DNA from: Solenopsis invicta
Lineage: Eukaryota; Arthropoda; Insecta; Hymenoptera; Formicidae
Length of the DNA stretch: 64,000 nucleotides
Assembly (NCBI RefSeq): GCF_016802725.1
Contig: NC_052672.1
Coordinates: 15,820,710-15,884,709 of the forward strand
Reading direction: 5' to 3'
Shown here: positions 51,137-64,000 of the stretch, in pieces
How positions within the stretch are numbered: the first letter of the stretch is position 1
Layout of the letters: every line of letters starts with the position of its first letter
Position numbers and translations under genes: made by a program
Notes under the pieces: generated by a model
The model's database searches: none
Seen by the model: only the letters and a program-made list of their open reading frames with translations
Told to the model about the DNA's origin: nothing

Positions 51137-54100
51137 TATACACGTAGGCATCGATCGGGACGTACGTTGCGTAACCATTCAGGTCTCATCCTACACCATC
51201 GGGATGATTCTCCCGAAGACGTCGTTACCGCCGTAGCTCGCAATCTTCTTCGCTTTCGAGCAAATCGAGCAAAAACTCGCTCTCGACGTCGACGCCGTCG
51301 TTCCTCGGGATCGCTCACATTCCTCGACATTTTTTCGCGATAGCCTTTCTTCCCCCGTTCTAACCCCTGCGTGATGCCCATCGGATAATTTCCCGCGCTT
51401 TTTTTTTCCATCACGAGCCTCAACGTTTCTATTCAATCATTACGGATTTCTCCTGTTTTGTCCTTGAGCATGAGCAATGCCACGTGGATATTATATAATT
51501 AAAAATGCCGATTTTGCCCCGAAAAAAGTATTAAGAGATTATCCTAACATAATTAAATATGTGTTTAATCTTCAGTCCTCGCAGACTGCGTGTACAGAAA
51601 AATGTAGTCAGCCATAAAATAAAATAAAGACCTAATTTAAAATAATCTAATTCGCTGAGGCATTATTGCTAAATATTTAATAAAAAGCAATATATGTACG
51701 CGTAATTTTAATCTTCATTTCGAGATCACTTGTCTCTAATATGGAGAATATAAATTGTAATTAATAAATTATGTACAGATAATGTTGATGTTTCCAATAA
51801 AAGAGGTGGCAATGCAATATATGTATCGTCAAATAGTAAAAATAATTCTTATAGAATGATATCGATTAAATACTCCGAGCTATTTATACGAAGAAGCGTG
51901 GCACTGGACTTTCTCGTATAAATCTCAACGATTTTAATTCGTCGAACGTTATCGACTGAAACGTCAAAGCCGGTAGATGCCGATGATACGCCGTAATGAC
52001 AGGTGACATTGATGAGCGACCGAATGGCCGCTCGAAATTTACACGAAGCAATTATTCGCGAGAGAAATAAAATCTTCGATTGGGAAAAAAAGGCGGCACC
52101 AAATAAACGGACATGTCGATAACACGTGTATTCTCGACGTTTCCTTCGCCGTGCTGGATTTAATCATCAATGAACAAAGTTATCGCGGATACAAATCTCC
52201 GCGCTGGTCTTCCATCAAGTCGGAGAGAGGGTTAATTGATCGCGCGTGCTGATGCTGCGCTAATGAACGTTCAGTGACCCATAAAGACGCAAAATGAAAA
52301 GAAACGTCTAATAAAAGTAAACAGATTGGAGATCATCCAGGTATGACGAGCTTGATTCTCCACGCGTGTCAATCAGATTGTTCACGCGTGCTTGCGCAAA
52401 TGATACTTCTGCCTACGAACGGTACCCAGTGAATTTTTTTTTTTTTTAAGGAACTCACTCAGATGTAACTACAATATAACATTTCGAATTGATGTTATAC
52501 AAGGATGACGTAAACGCATTAATTTTTCTTTTTTTTCAATTTTTTTAAAATTATCTACAAACGTAACAATACATCGTTTAGAAACTATAAATTTTTAATA
52601 ACACTGAATTATATTTGGTACGAGCATGAGTCAAAATTTTATACATAATAGTATTAATACACGTTTTATCAGTATATTTTTAGAAATTTGTTCGCTTAAT
52701 ATAAATAACATTTGATAATAAAATATAAAAAGAGTTAATCTTGATCTCATTTTTTCAAAGTTACATATTTTGGAAAGCAGCCTATTATGCGACAAACACG
52801 TTAGCGAACAACGAAGAAAAAGCGGCATGGCGGATGTTGGAACGCTTCGACCGACTTTGCCCGTCGTGAAATATGTATCCGCCGTGTCCGCTCGGCGGAG
52901 TGGCGGAGTAGTTTGAGTCTTCTATTCGCGATAAATGGCGAAGATGAGTGGACGGAGATGTCAATACGTCATTCCCGTACATCTACCAGCATCACAGAGG
53001 CTGATGAGAACGTGCCAGCGAAGAGACACAAGCGGGATGGAGGCGATGATAAAAGAAAGCTATGTGTAACGATGAATAGAGGGTTTAAGGTAGAAAAGCG
53101 GAACAAGTGGGATTTTCAAGATATATAGAATTAATCGTCATATGGAAATATAGATAGATGGAGAAAACTGTGCATATGGTACAAATAAAAAAGTTGTTAG
53201 TGTGTAGCGAAACAGAATATTCGATGATAATTGCCAATAAAAGATTCTCGCGTTAAATTTGTTAAATTTCTCTTTTAAAAAGTTGATAATTTATTTGCTA
53301 CATTGTTAAAATTCTCAACATCAGAATGATCAGAAACGATTTAATTTGCAAATTAAAACGATATATAAACTGAATAATCACCTTAATTTATTACTTAATT
53401 TATTACCCGAATTAATTAACAGTAAACATGAAAAATGTGCACAGTTTATGTGTAAAGTAAAATCCTGTTTGAGATCTCGTCGGTCAGCTTGCAAAACAAG
53501 ACGCGATTCATAACTCAGCGGCACGTTATTTCCCTTTTCCTTCAATAATTCCGCATTCTCCATTTCAAAGTCGTTTCAGCGGAGATTACTATTGAGAGCA
53601 CGATTTCTTCGTTGCTCTCCCCTGCTCTTTCCTCTCCGATGCTCTCTATTTCGACCGATTAGCCGCCGCTTCCTAGTCGGCAGTCACAGTATTCGCATGC
53701 GGTTCTGCCTACCTCGGTCTTCGTAAATCTAGGTAATGAGGCGTGACGAAATGCAGAGCGCTACCTGACGAACTGTAATGCTGGGGACTGACGATTGGTT
53801 CTGATCTCGTCTTGCATTCATGGCAAATTCATTCGCTTAACTCACCGCGTTCGCCGTTCGCGATTAGTTCTATAGAATATCTAACTTTCCGCCTTATTAT
53901 CCTTATAATCAGTTGTAAATAAGTGATTCAAGGAATAATTTAGGAAATTTAAGCAACACTCGGAGATATCGTGCCATGCAAAATTCAACTCCACGATATG
54001 AAAAATATAATTTAATTTAATGTCACGCGTTTTTGCGCATTCGTTATCGTTTTAACAAAATCACATTATAGAAACAGAGTATTGAATTTACGATTTATAT

Positions 54101-56042
54101 TATTTCAAGTTAATAATTTAGCCACAAACAACAATTTTGGAATTTTAAACGTTTTTCCTTCTTCTTACGAGATGTTTTTCATCTTCTTAATAACGTATAC
54201 TCCGCGTTTCTACTCGATTGGCTATGCTTTTCAAATTGTCATAAATAAAGTCCTTTATACTGAAATTCATTTAGCTATACATCAAGCGAAGATCAAGGTT
54301 TGCGAAATCGATACATATGTAAGAGCTGTTCAACGCTCAACCGCACGACTATCGATTTTCGAAGTTTACTACTTCATAAATTACATCCACCGCATTTACT
54401 TCCGCTTAACGGCACGCCTCGAAGTTACCTCAAGTTCCAGCCGTTTAATCCTTACGCCTCTTTACGCTTTCATTTTTTATCTCGTAGCCTTCAATTAGAA
54501 ACAATAACGTGTCGGACGCAGAACGAGCGCGCGTCGCCGTGAAATTTAATTCCCCCGTTTCACAAAGTCGACGTATTCCGCGTCTTCGTTTCTCAGCGAA
54601 GAATATTAATCCGCCGTAAGGCTCGCCGCGAGAAAGAGAGAGAGAGAGAGTTAACGTCTCGACGGTTCCTTGTAAAAATCGTTATTCCGCGTCGTTGAGT
54701 CACGAGGATCCCGAGGAGGCCCGGTAGCGTCGGTGGCGCACGGCGGCAGACATTATTAAATTACATTTAGAAGCGGCGCGGAGAAAAGGCAAGGGGTGAG
54801 GAGGTGGCAAAGGAAGACGGGGAAAAGTGACGGGGAGAACGAAGCGCGACGATGGAGCACGCGGCGGCGGGGAGGGTAAGCGGTCGCGGCTGTATATATT
54901 AATTTGGCGCCGACAATACATATTCAAGTTGGAATTCATACGCTGTCAGAGGCAGCGCGCCTGGTCGAGTGAATAGACAGACATTATGGATGTCGTACGG
55001 AAGCGGGAGAGTGCTGGTGGTACAGCGAGGGGACGCGCGCGACGCGACGTGGCGCGGCGTTACGAGACCCACCGGGTTTCACGTACGCCTTGCGCTCGCG
55101 TCCGTACGACCGCAGGGAGCCGCCGAGTGCGCGACACCGGCGCGGCAGGTGAAGGGGAACAGGTAGACTACATGAAGCGGGAGCCCTGATAGAGTAAACG
55201 GGGAGCGAAGAAGGGGAGGGATTCGCACGTTCTACGGCGACGTGACATCCTTTTCGGGAACACGGGCTGCATGTAACGAGCGATTCTAAAACTATTCTTC
55301 CGCCGTCCATCGGAGGAAAGAGAGAGAGAGAGAAAGAAAGGGGTGTCGTCTGATCTCGAGAGGTATTCTGTACGGTTACTATAAGCTCGCGCCCGTCTCG
55401 TCCATCCGTGCGAGGTTCGGACACCGAGAATTCGTCGCGACATTTGTGTCAAAGACGCCAATGGCGAGGAGAGATACTTACGAGCGGTATAAGGAAGTAC
55501 TTGCGCGAGGAGTGTCACTGAAAGCCTTTTTGCCAAAAGATAGATTTGCCAAAAGTAAAGGCGTTCGAGTAACAAAATATTCTTTGACTCAGTGTACGAT
55601 TCACTGATTTGCAGTGTTATATTTAAAATTGCGATCATCAGTCAAGATTTATGTTTTTTTTAATGATTTCAATTAAGAAGGTATTTATTGATCGAAAAGT
55701 GTATTACCATTGAAAGACAGTACATATTTCATTGATTGATATAGTTATAGCGCTGAAATTAATTAAGTTTCACTGTTTCCGATTTAGAGAATAGCTCAAG
55801 AAACTTACAATCCAAGTCAGAAAGCGGATATTGAATGAAATAAATAAACGTTGCATTAGCATAACAGAATTTGTTCGAATAGTTTAAGAGCTAGAATTCA
55901 TACACATTGCAGCAGGTGTATACGGCGCGACGGTAAATGGATTCTAATTTATTTCAATTACACTGCTAATGCGGGCCACCATGTTGTAATTCAATAACGT
56001 TCGACTTTCGATGCATTCGCGATCGTAATGTAAATCTCATTA

Positions 56043-56088
56043 CTTCTTCTATAGAAGAAGGATTGCGAGATCGTTTAGATAAACGATC
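56043..56088. repeat. Two adjacent palindromes
   Basis: CTTCTTCTATAGAAGAAG (56043-56060) is a perfect 18-bp palindrome. Eight bases later GATCGTTTA, spacer GA, TAAACGATC (56069-56088) forms a second. Either could be a small cruciform or a binding site for dimeric factors. Confidence 0.75.
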
Positions 56089-56639
56089 GTTAGCAATTGC
56101 CGCAATGCATGCAGCGCGACGAAGAGAGCTACATGTATTGAAAATAGTTTGATAATAATGATCAAGCCAAGATTATACATAATAGAAAATATTTTTGTAT
56201 TTATGTTAAAATTGATTTTCGTTACAATTTTTATGTCGAACTTTTAACAATTCAAATATTAATTTAAATAATATTATTATATTATTCGAATATTTTGTAT
56301 TAAATTGATGTTTAACATTGTTTCAATATTTCTTAGTTAAAATAATACAATTTATAGAATAAAAAAATAATATAAAAATAATGTAGTTTTAAAACACATT
56401 TTCTAAGAGAAATAAATAAAATGTTTGTGTCAACATATTCTAAATATCGATTTTATTGGAAACACGTTTTTACAATTTTCCAAATTGTACCGAAATGTTA
56501 CATCTTTTGTTAATTTTTTACCATAATATTTGTTATTTTAACCGTTTGTAATATATTTATCTCGTGTTAAAGTAATACAAAAATTTGAGTGGACTGTTTA
56601 GGGCATGTGATATATGTGGAATTTAACAAAAATTTTCCA

Positions 56640-56888
56640 ACTGTGTAGTTACTAAGTTGTGGTGAGTTTTTTTAAAATTAAATATTCAGTTAATGTAGCC
56701 AAATATTTAGTAATATTTAATAATCGCTGAGTAACGATTATTATCGTTTTTAATAACTATTTAGTTACTATATTTAGTTATTATTATTAAATATTAATAT
56801 AATTATTAAATATTTGGTTATATCAAATATTTAATTGAAATTATTTCACTGAAGCTTGATTATTATTAGCAAACTCTTTTATTCAGTG
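56640..56888. mobile_element. Degenerate MITE-like inverted-repeat structure
   Basis: The right end, read on the minus strand, starts CACTGAATAAAAGAGTTTGC, closely matching the end of the element at 4751-4934. Inside are inverted words around CCAAATATTTA (56699 onward and its complement ending near 56817) and a central AATAATCG/CGATTATT pair. A matching left terminal repeat and a clean TA flank were not found, so boundaries are uncertain. Confidence 0.4.
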
Positions 56889-57893
56889 TGCGGTGATTAA
56901 ATTTCGTGAAGATATGAACGTGCATGATATCAGTTGCTGAATGCTATTTATAACAAAAAAAAAGATCTATTTTATCACTGTAAAAAGTATTCTAACAACA
57001 TATAAATTATTCTTCGCCTAATAAGGTATTTTACGGCGAATCGGAAAGCAAAATATACTTTGTTGAAAATTGCTATTTTAAGTTATCGATGGCTCCCGTT
57101 ATCTTGTAATCATTTTCTATCACACGTTGCCCACGTGCGTTTGCGCGTGATGAAAATAGCATGAAGGTTTTACGGTTTGCTGTTATCCAGAATGTAGAAA
57201 ATTACATCATATCCGCTGCGTTATTATCGCAAGCGATATTCTTCAATAATTATCGTTAACTCTCGTTAATGATTCATTACAGAATGCCGTTACAGAGTCA
57301 CGCGTGTGACTATGTTAAATGTCAATAAACTGTCATCCTCGCGCAAGGAAAATTGCTTCATTCAAGAAGCGGTTATTATTATAAAGTGGATAATGTAGGC
57401 TGCACGAGTTCAGACAGAGTATTCACGATGCCAATATACGTTGATCTACGATTGCCATTTGTTCGTTACGAAACACTTCAAGGAACGGGCATCCTGGCGC
57501 CACGCAAACTTTATATTCACTTATCCCGCTCGCAAATTTTATTTCACTTTCCACAGGTCCTTGTCCTTCTCTGAAATTTCGTCAACGGCCGCGGTTGACG
57601 TTCGGAAAGGACAAATCAAATCGCGCCAGCGACGAATTCACCTTCGCCGCCGTTCGGAGGGAGGGTAAATTCGGTATGACGGAGGAAAACGGGGCTAAGC
57701 GGGTTCGGCCGAGCGGAAGGAAAGAAGCCGCGCGATGGGCCCGCAGCCAACGTATATATAGGGCGAAGCCGCGGATGTACGAGCGCGTAAATCACCGATG
57801 CGGAGACCAGGGATGAAACTTCGGGTCCGCTTGTGTAGCGCGCGGGCGACGAAGCCGGAGGCCATAACTTTAAGCCGCTCGACTTGCTCGACA

Positions 57894-57925
<32 letters not shown>
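57894..57925. repeat. ACG trinucleotide repeat
   Basis: About ten ACG units, same unit and strand as the array at 35495-35572. Confidence 0.9.
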
Positions 57926-57942
57926 AAGGGCAGCGACGACGA

Positions 57943-58011
57943 TGGCGGCGGCGGTGGCGGCGGCGGTGGCGGCGGCGGTGGTGGCGGTGGCGGCGGTGGC
58001 GGCGGCGGCAA
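57943..58011. repeat. GGC/GGT trinucleotide repeat
   Basis: About 23 imperfect GGC/GGT units. Open frames here read poly-Ala (plus) or poly-Pro (minus) only because of the repeat. Confidence 0.9.
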
Positions 58012-61000
58012 CGGCGAGAACGACGGCGAAGAAGCCACGCATCGAATCGAGCACGGCTGACTTTCCGGGATTCCGGTGTCCCATTTACGATGAAGGAGCG
58101 TGCGCGATACGAGCCGGTGGTACTCTCACCCGTGCCAGAAGCGATTGTTTTATACGGGCCAGAACTGGGGAATACGTTACGACTCGCCTAAACTGAATAC
58201 GGAACGCGCGCGTTAGGAGGGAGAGAAAATGTTTTTCCCCGACAGCGTCGAGCAAGAAGGAAAATTGCCGCGGTCGCGCAATTTGTCGCGAGCGCATTGT
58301 CACAGTTCTACGTTGTACCTGTGCATGAATGCGATATATATGTAATTTCCCAGTGTAATAAATTTATTTGCACATTCTCCTCCCGCATACTACGCGACCG
58401 GAATGAAATATGACCGGGGTGCTCTCCATGAAAGTTATTTAAACAAAATAAAAAAATATATTCTATAAAATAAAATAGGGAGATTTAGCCCGGAAAATTA
58501 AATAATCGCTCATGAAGCATTACACAAGTTGCAAATGTTTGCCGCCTGTGTATGAAACACAATCGATTCCTTTCATTTTGTTTAGTAAACATTTTTTTTA
58601 TGTTATTCGCTATTCGAAAAGTTGTTTGTCGAAATAAAATACTTTATTAATCGTAAAAAGCATTACGCAATGAAGTATTAAAATCTCCGTCTGGAATCTT
58701 AAGCAGGCGCATTACGTTGCGGTATACGTGATTCACTTTCGGCGTGCGCGCCGTTTATGGGGACGCTGCGCGCGTGAAAGTATGTCTTACCAGATGCCAT
58801 CGTCCAGCGGATGATTATTTCACGGCACCAACGTAATCGTGTGGACTTTCGTTCTCGAGGCAACCTTTTATTATCGTGCAACGTGACGCATGAACCTTTT
58901 ATAGAACCATACATCGTCGCTCGTAGCCGCGGATAAATGTATACACAAACTTATCATCGTCGTATTGCTTTTGCGGATGATGGACTGCATAAATACGGCT
59001 TGGTTTTATACAATTTATTAAAAAGGGCCTTTAGAATTTTCCATAAAATCTTTATGTTATCATTTTTTTTTTAGAATCAGCGAAAGCGTTCTTTATATAT
59101 TGCTAATTGCGATAAAAATATGTTTACCTCGAACCATAATGAAATATATTTTAGCATAAAAGTTATATATATATGTATATAAATCTTCTAAATTCTTGTT
59201 TGCTTATAATTTAATTTTAAGTTTGGAATGTTTGAAACAAATTGTTGAATGTTTGAAATGTGTAAGTTTGAAACAGATAATTGATATTTTATATAACTTA
59301 AATGTCATATCAGTGACAAAGGTTTTTGATTTCACTAAGATTTGTTATATTTAACAATTTCATTAATTGTACGTATATATACCTCAATAATTATCTCATT
59401 TTTGTAATGACTGTATATAGTTTGATTAAAATTAATCAATTCTCCTTGCGTATCGAGAAGTTATGCAATTGATCGGGAATTCATTTGAAAGTGTAGAATC
59501 AAAGTAACCTTGGGTTAGCCCTTCGAAAGGAAATCGATCTTTCGTAAAAGCATTTCGAGAACGCAATCTCGCTGTGTGAACGTCACGACTGTACGTCAGT
59601 GTGAGATGAAAACCGGAGAGGCAAGTAGTACTAAAAGCAGCGCAATTAACGAGAGCACGTTTTAACGAATCGCCATGGCGCGCCGTACATACTTCACGCT
59701 GAAATTTAGCGGGATAATTTTAATTAAAGCATGGTCCCGTCAGAGTTTTGCCCATTTACAATTTACGGGAAAGTAGAATGCAATCAGATACGGCGTGAAA
59801 TGAGGAAATCATAGATCCCCATCTAATCCTTTCTCTAAAATAATCGATATGTTCTGCAATTTATATTTACACAGAAGTATTCAAATTAATAAAACAACAA
59901 GTGCAGTTAGACTTCAAATAAGTAATTTAATTTAATATCTCATTGTGTAAAAGACGAGAGAAGATGTTAATATTTTATTAATGGAATTCATAGAATGTTA
60001 CTGATATTACAATAACCAGTGAGCAGAATTTTGTATGACATTTTTAAACTGTAGGAGCGCGAGAGTTGCGAGCGTTTATCTCATTTGTGCATCGAGGTAT
60101 TCTTTGAAATTTTTGTGAAATATCTTAATAGAGTAGTATTATGTTCTACGTTCTAGACGAAAGAGTCATTAATCACGTACCCTTTTATAGGGTCCTCATA
60201 TCTTTCCGTCCCATCACTTTGCACGCGAAACGAGATATACCGTGGACTCTCCTCGGTGTACAATTTACGGAGCCCGTTCAACCAACGCGCGTTCGATCTC
60301 AGGATTAAACGCGAAAAAATTATTTCCAGTAAGTCACTACGTGTCGAAGATAAACCGAGTAAATAAATTCTGCTGACCGAACAACGCAACGCAACGTAAC
60401 ACACTGGCGCAGCTGCGGTCAACGTCGATTAAACGACACGGTCGAGCCAATTTTCCGCGGGTAATTTATTTCATTAAAAAGTTCAGCGCGATAACTTAAA
60501 GTTTCAACGTTTCAGTGTCCTTTCTCCCTACATTCACGGGACGGCTCTTGCCGGCTCGTTAACGGCTCGGTTAGCCGGTGCGCGTTTTACCTCTTTCTCC
60601 GTCTATCCTATTTTCAGATCGATGCATAATTCAAGCACGTTCTGCGGTCGCCGCTGATGCAAAATGCGTATACCGTTCGATCCCTCGATCTATGTTCGTG
60701 CGTCACTTCTAACGCTCAACGGTACCCATTAATAGTGATTTGTCGGCCGAACGGACACAATACCCGACTGTTTTGCATGCTCCCACCGTTTCGCGAGAAA
60801 ATTACGCCAAGCCCGACGTGGAGTTAGAAATTCGGTGTCATGTAATTATAATTCAATCTGATATAATCTTCCTTACGGCCGATATATTAATTTCGAGGAT
60901 ATAGATATAAGAAAATGTTAGGATATTACATAAATGTTTCCTAATAAATTTGCACGAAGCCGCTACTGCAATTTCAACTCAATCGTCTGCTAAATCTCTA

Positions 61001-62296
61001 CGTATATTACAGAAGTGATGTGGCCATTTTTTATAGATGTTACAAATAAAGAAAAAAAAAGAAAGTTGTGGGAATATTAATTATTATATAACTTCATTTT
61101 GTTTTTATAATTGTTTTTACAAGTATTAGAGCATTAGTGGTGAACATAAAAATTCTTGCGAAAATTATCGACACCAGACAATCAACAGGATATAACAAGT
61201 AGTCTAATCACAGTAATCTATTACAGCCGCATCGACGGTTTCCCTCTTCTCGGTTTTTCAGTTTGCTCGTCAGACCGGCGTTTTTATCCTCGGTACGAGC
61301 GAAAAAATTTCAATCTTATCCCGGGCCAAATGTCTCCGATAAATTTTTTTACAGTGGCTATACTCGACGCTTTCGAGAGTCCTCCGACCGGAGCTCGTCC
61401 TGGGCGGATCTGATGTCCCCTAGTCTACGGTCTGAACAGGTTCGGAGAGCGGCAACAAGGGATACGGAGACGAGGCACGATGAGGAAGAGCACAAGGACC
61501 GGGAGGAGGAGGTGGAAGAGGAAAGAGAGAGGAAGGACTGACTTTGTTGTTCGTAGGTAGGTTTACACGGCCAATCTCGCTTTGATGTCCCTCCCCTCAG
61601 CCTTCGGGTCCCTTTCGACCTTCCGAACAACGACACAAACCCCGTACGACGAAGGGGTACGTACTTTGCGCGATGTGTGTCATGTACAGGTACGTGTATG
61701 ATGCGCACACGCTCGTACGTTTTGTCCTATTCTCCAGTTTCGCATTTGAGGGCACGTAGTTGGTAAACTGTCTATACCGAGATTACAGTATTACTCGCAG
61801 AATAGCGAATACAGAAGACAAACTGTATACGAGTTGATATAACTTTTCCCATATAAATATCAAAAATAGCGTGTAAAAAAATTAAGTCAGTTATCTTTTT
61901 AATTTTAAAGACTTTTTCTTATTTATACAATGCCATGGCTATATTTTAGCTTCGTCAGCTAATCCCTTGTTTGCATGTAGTTAAATAATAACGTTCGATG
62001 TATCGTTTCATTTCTACAAGGAAACGTCTCCTTCATGAATCGTAACATGCACATTAGATCACTGTATTAACGTGCATCTAATTATTGCGTTCTCCGATAG
62101 GTTCTTTCCGACGTGACACGAAGATAAACCGGGGCCGACAATGAAATTCTCAATTAACTGACCGACTCCGCGCTGAAATTCGCCGTGTCGTTTGGTTCGG
62201 CCAGTTATTTCGAATTTTAACATCTTCTCCCGTCTCGCGTATCGTGTACCACCAAATCGGTCGTCCCGATCGCAATCGCGAGCGCGGTCCATAAAT

Positions 62297-62376
62297 TCAG
62301 TCAGCAGTCGGTCCAAAGTCACTCGTGGCACGCAATCGAGAAGAACGCTCAAGAATTCAAGACGCCGAAGATGAAG
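62297..62376 (+). other. Weak candidate 5' leader and Met-Lys first exon of a plus-strand gene
   Basis: TCAGT at 62297-62301 fits the arthropod initiator. About 70 bases later GCCGAAG precedes ATGAAG (62371-62376), immediately followed by GTAATT, a usable donor. A first exon coding only Met-Lys followed by an intron is common in insect secreted-protein genes such as cuticular proteins. No second exon encoding a signal peptide could be found before base 64000, and no TATA box is present upstream, so this may be chance. Confidence 0.2.
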
Positions 62377-64000
62377 GTAATTTCTCCCGACGGCTCTTCA
62401 GTTTGCATACCTCGAATCGAACACCTGCGACCTCGTATCGGCCAATCTTACCCGACGTCCTGGCATCGGTATAAAGCTGGTCACTCGCAACTTGTCCATC
62501 GCTCGAGAACGTAGCTCTTCGAAGAGCGCGGTAGCTTCTTTTTTTCCCACAAAAGTCATATCGAGTGCGTACACTTCGTTACGAAAAAAATTGAGTTGCT
62601 AAACGAGTTGAGATCTTGAGTAATAACAGCGACTGGTATCGAATTAAAATATGTGGAACTTGAAAGTTCCAGATGCAATTTTGTTTTATTTATTGGCTCT
62701 TTAGCAGTAAGTATTACTGAAAATTAATGTGCAAAAGAAATTTCGCTTGAACGTTAAAAATGGTTACTTTCAATTGCTAGCGAGACGAATCATTTGTACA
62801 ATTTCATACTTTGATTAATAATTATATAATACTGAAACTTAAATTTGAAAAAATGTGAAACTACAGCATAAAACTAGCAATTTTCTATTGAGAACGTATC
62901 ACGTAAATTTCATATAAACTCTCCTCTCGACTGCAAAGTCACGTATGCTCCTAACAGCTCATAACATGTTAATACGCCGCAAGAAGTTAGAAAATTTCAG
63001 TTCGCGTCTATCACATCGTATATCATCGTGTGTCGGCCAAGAAGCTACACGTCTCCGCGGGACATTTAACTCAAGTTTTACGCGATCTGAGGGACGACGT
63101 GTTACAAAAGAGCGACCATTTGCTAACTCACCGCGTTTATGCGTTGCGCCGATATATCGGCGCGGCAATAAACTGTATGCGCGCGCGTGACCGGAAAGCC
63201 GCAACGCCAAGTCGTAATCTCGTAAACGGTAAGTTGCGAAACGGGCGTAATCGCGCGTTTCTCGCGCACGGATCTCGTCCGCGCTTATTTATTCGCAATT
63301 CCGCGTTAATTCGGGAATTTATGCAGCCGACGATATCAACGCCGCACGCGGACCCGATTCTCCCTGGATATCCCTGAAGTTTATACGACCGGTTTTACCG
63401 CTCCCCTTTTAGTTTGTCGTTGATATACATGCGTACGTCTTCTTTTTCAATAAAAAGAAATTTGATCTTCACCGTGAAGAGGTGAGTCTTATCGCTATGT
63501 AACTGTATACAACGATAACGAAAGAAAATTCAGGCGTTTACATTGTGTGTTACGTCAAAGAATATTTTAATTTAAATTCAATAAAACTACAAACACAGAT
63601 ATTAATACAGTGATTAATTATGTATTAATCAATTTTAATCGACTGTTTCATTATAATATATATAAATTTATTTCAACTATTCACGCTATGTATAAAAGAT
63701 ATTTTAAGTAAATATCATAAGATCAATCGGTTCGAGTATTCATTTTCAATGTAAGATTCGTTATCTCTGAGCGGCGGATTAAATTTAGGTCCATGTGTAC
63801 TTTGAATAGAAGGATTACGTTAACGATACGATATGATATAATTTCTTAGTGGCCAGGACTGACGGGACCTAAAAACGAGAGTGCGACGAGAGTCTCATTC
63901 CTCACGTACACACATGGCACATGCACACATAGCCCGGGAATCGTGCAGTCTCTTCTTCACTTGTTGCGCTTTACGCGAACACAAGGAAGTCATTTCATTC

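Larger units (their letters stand above)
43670..64000 (-). other. Probable first intron and upstream region of luna
   Basis: Upstream of the first recognised luna exon. I searched by eye for a minus-strand exon encoding a YFSAQPSLEEYWQQ-like end with a following GT and found none, so the first coding exon is probably beyond the window. CpG- and purine-rich blocks occur at 48.6-49.2, 54.6-55.4 and 57.6-58.1 kb, separated by AT-rich stretches (for example 56.15-57.05 and 59.0-60.1 kb). The longest open frame of the window (46393-47025, plus, 210 residues) lies here but shows no recognisable domain. Apart from the repeats listed and a weak exon candidate at 62.3 kb, no gene is supported. Confidence 0.55.

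Noticed and set aside
57755..57761. TATATAG before a GC-rich stretch (plus strand)
   Set aside because: No initiator-like motif about 30 bases downstream, and the following frame is only trinucleotide repeat.
57616..58196. Poly-Pro, poly-Ala and poly-Thr frames
   Set aside because: All are translations of ACG and GGC/GGT repeats.
62410..62440. GAATCGAAC on the plus strand, resembling a reversed tRNA B box
   Set aside because: No matching A box or acceptor, anticodon and T-arm stems could be found.
62466..62473. TATAAAG-like box on the plus strand
   Set aside because: Downstream of the candidate Met-Lys exon and without an initiator or open frame of its own.

Overview
This is a eukaryotic, almost certainly insect, genomic window. 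It has one clear spliced gene with GT/AG introns, very long introns, many dinucleotide microsatellites, and small TA-flanked inverted-repeat elements. Hymenoptera (an ant or relative) is my best guess from the AT-rich/CpG-rich mosaic and the style of the small elements, but no species-specific marker was identified.

The only protein-coding gene I can support lies on the minus strand. Five coding exons between 43669 and 25217 encode the C-terminal 343 residues of a Kruppel-like factor of the KLF6/KLF7 class (the orthologue of Drosophila luna). Every junction keeps the frame and uses canonical splice sites. The exons cover the conserved N-terminal block beginning TCYEMERYLKDEP, a Ser-rich and acidic activation region, an LTPPSSP motif, and three C2H2 zinc fingers ending in HMKRHV and stop. 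Finger 1 is separated from fingers 2 and 3 by a 15.8 kb intron. The first coding exon, expected to encode about 34 residues ending near EEYWQQ, was not found and probably lies beyond base 64000.

Layout. 1-13.8 kb: no recognisable gene; one TA-flanked MITE and a strong hairpin at 13.52 kb. 13.85-25.2 kb: pyrimidine-rich on the plus strand (purine-rich in luna sense) and full of microsatellites; it may be a very long 3' UTR, with a proximal poly(A) signal candidate about 0.94 kb after the stop. 25.2-43.7 kb: luna exons 2-6 and introns. The large intron holds a second MITE, ancient local duplications at 29.65/30.64 kb and 31.9-33.9 kb, a 65-bp tandem duplication, and an ACG trinucleotide array. 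43.7-64 kb: upstream (first-intron) sequence with microsatellites, palindromes, another MITE-like structure and a GGC/ACG-rich block. A weak candidate for a plus-strand gene start (a short 5' leader and a Met-Lys first exon) sits at 62.3 kb.

No rRNA, convincing tRNA, CRISPR array or autonomous transposon coding sequence was seen. I did not see a new multi-gene system. The most promising observations are the Slimb/beta-TrCP-type DSGxxS motif in the acidic region, the near-perfect hairpin at 13.52 kb, the duplicated intronic blocks and the possible 11 kb 3' UTR.
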